Below are positions 5,919 to 6,085 of a DNA stretch of 6,085 bases, in pieces. Source of the stretch: Candidatus Eiseniibacteriota bacterium (lineage in GTDB: Bacteria > Joyebacterota > Joyebacteria > Joyebacterales > Joyebacteraceae). Each line of letters starts with the position of its first letter. Position 1 is the stretch's first letter. A program made the translations under genes and the position numbers. The stretch spans positions 1 through 6,085 of the forward strand of contig JAUWRQ010000080.1 in the NCBI GenBank assembly GCA_030610515.1, in the 5' to 3' direction. Below the pieces are notes generated by a model. It did no database searches. It had not been told where the DNA came from and worked only from the letters and a program-made list of their open reading frames with translations.

Positions 5919-6085
5919 GCATCACCCTGAGTCTTGTCTCTATCTCGCCGCTCGCAACGCCGTCGAGCTTCGCGGCGATGGCGGCACGAATGAGCTTCAG
6001 CTCGAGCCGCCGCAAGAGGATGAACCTGACCAGAGGCTCGATCCCGTAGGCGGTCGTAGACGCGGGCTCGGCCTTCCGGAGAAGC
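5911..6085 (-). CDS. atpC: V/A-type ATPase subunit C, 3' end only
   Basis: The last 57 residues of the gene are present; the rest lies beyond the right edge. The visible part contains YGIEPLVRFILLRRLELKL (13-31) and ends RLRVMHV. It matches the C-terminal signature of the V/A-type C (d-like) subunit, a helical, roughly 340-residue funnel that joins the central stalk to the rotor ring. The pattern Gly-x-Glu-Pro-Leu-Val followed by a Leu/Arg-rich helix with Glu-Leu-Lys is the family's most recognisable block. Its stop codon TGA at 5911-5913 falls inside the F gene. The frame is too short to appear as an ORF with its own start, but it is open to the window edge and fits the C-F-A-B-D order. Confidence 0.88.
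   Translation of the reverse strand, partial: LLRKAEPASTTAYGIEPLVRFILLRRLELKLIRAAIAAKLDGVASGEIETRLRVMHV

Overview
The window is high-GC bacterial DNA. It carries the downstream half of a rotary V/A-type ATPase operon on the minus strand, which converges on a small outer-membrane-type gene on the plus strand. A bacterial V/A-ATPase plus a secreted, phenylalanine-ending probable beta-barrel protein points to a diderm (Gram-negative-type) bacterium with strong Shine-Dalgarno sites. I cannot name the lineage from the sequence. It could be one of the uncultivated high-GC diderm phyla, but that is a guess.

Layout from left to right. Positions 1-578 contain no convincing gene. There are three copies of a 34-bp tandem repeat at 21-122, an uninterpretable stretch to about 417, a weak promoter candidate near 418-447, and a leader rich in inverted repeats (502-559) just before a good ribosome binding site. 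A 195-residue exported protein follows (579-1166, plus strand). A strong hairpin at 1192-1225 has T-rich sequence on both sides and can end transcription from both directions. Positions 1226-1483 hold two more inverted repeats and a possible 33-codon membrane microprotein on the minus strand, directly after the ATPase genes.

The minus-strand operon reads from the right edge leftwards: C subunit (3' end only), F, A, B, D. C and F overlap by 8 nt. F-A and A-B are separated by about 40-45 nt, each with a clear ribosome binding site. This C-F-A-B-D order is the Thermus/Enterococcus type, in which the membrane subunits (I, K/L) and stalk subunit E lie upstream, outside this window. A and B form the A3B3 catalytic hexamer, D and F the central rotor stalk, and C couples the stalk to the membrane ring. 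All key residues I can check are intact: the P-loop lysine and catalytic glutamate in A, and the arginine finger in B.

The most unusual feature is the 211-nt gap between B and D. It is almost filled by a nested, nearly perfect palindrome (2115-2308): 36 matched positions in the outer arms and 27 in the inner arms. It starts about 10 nt after the B stop and ends in the D ribosome-binding region. It could be a mobile palindromic repeat or a folded mRNA element that sets D expression relative to A and B. The rest of the operon looks conventional.
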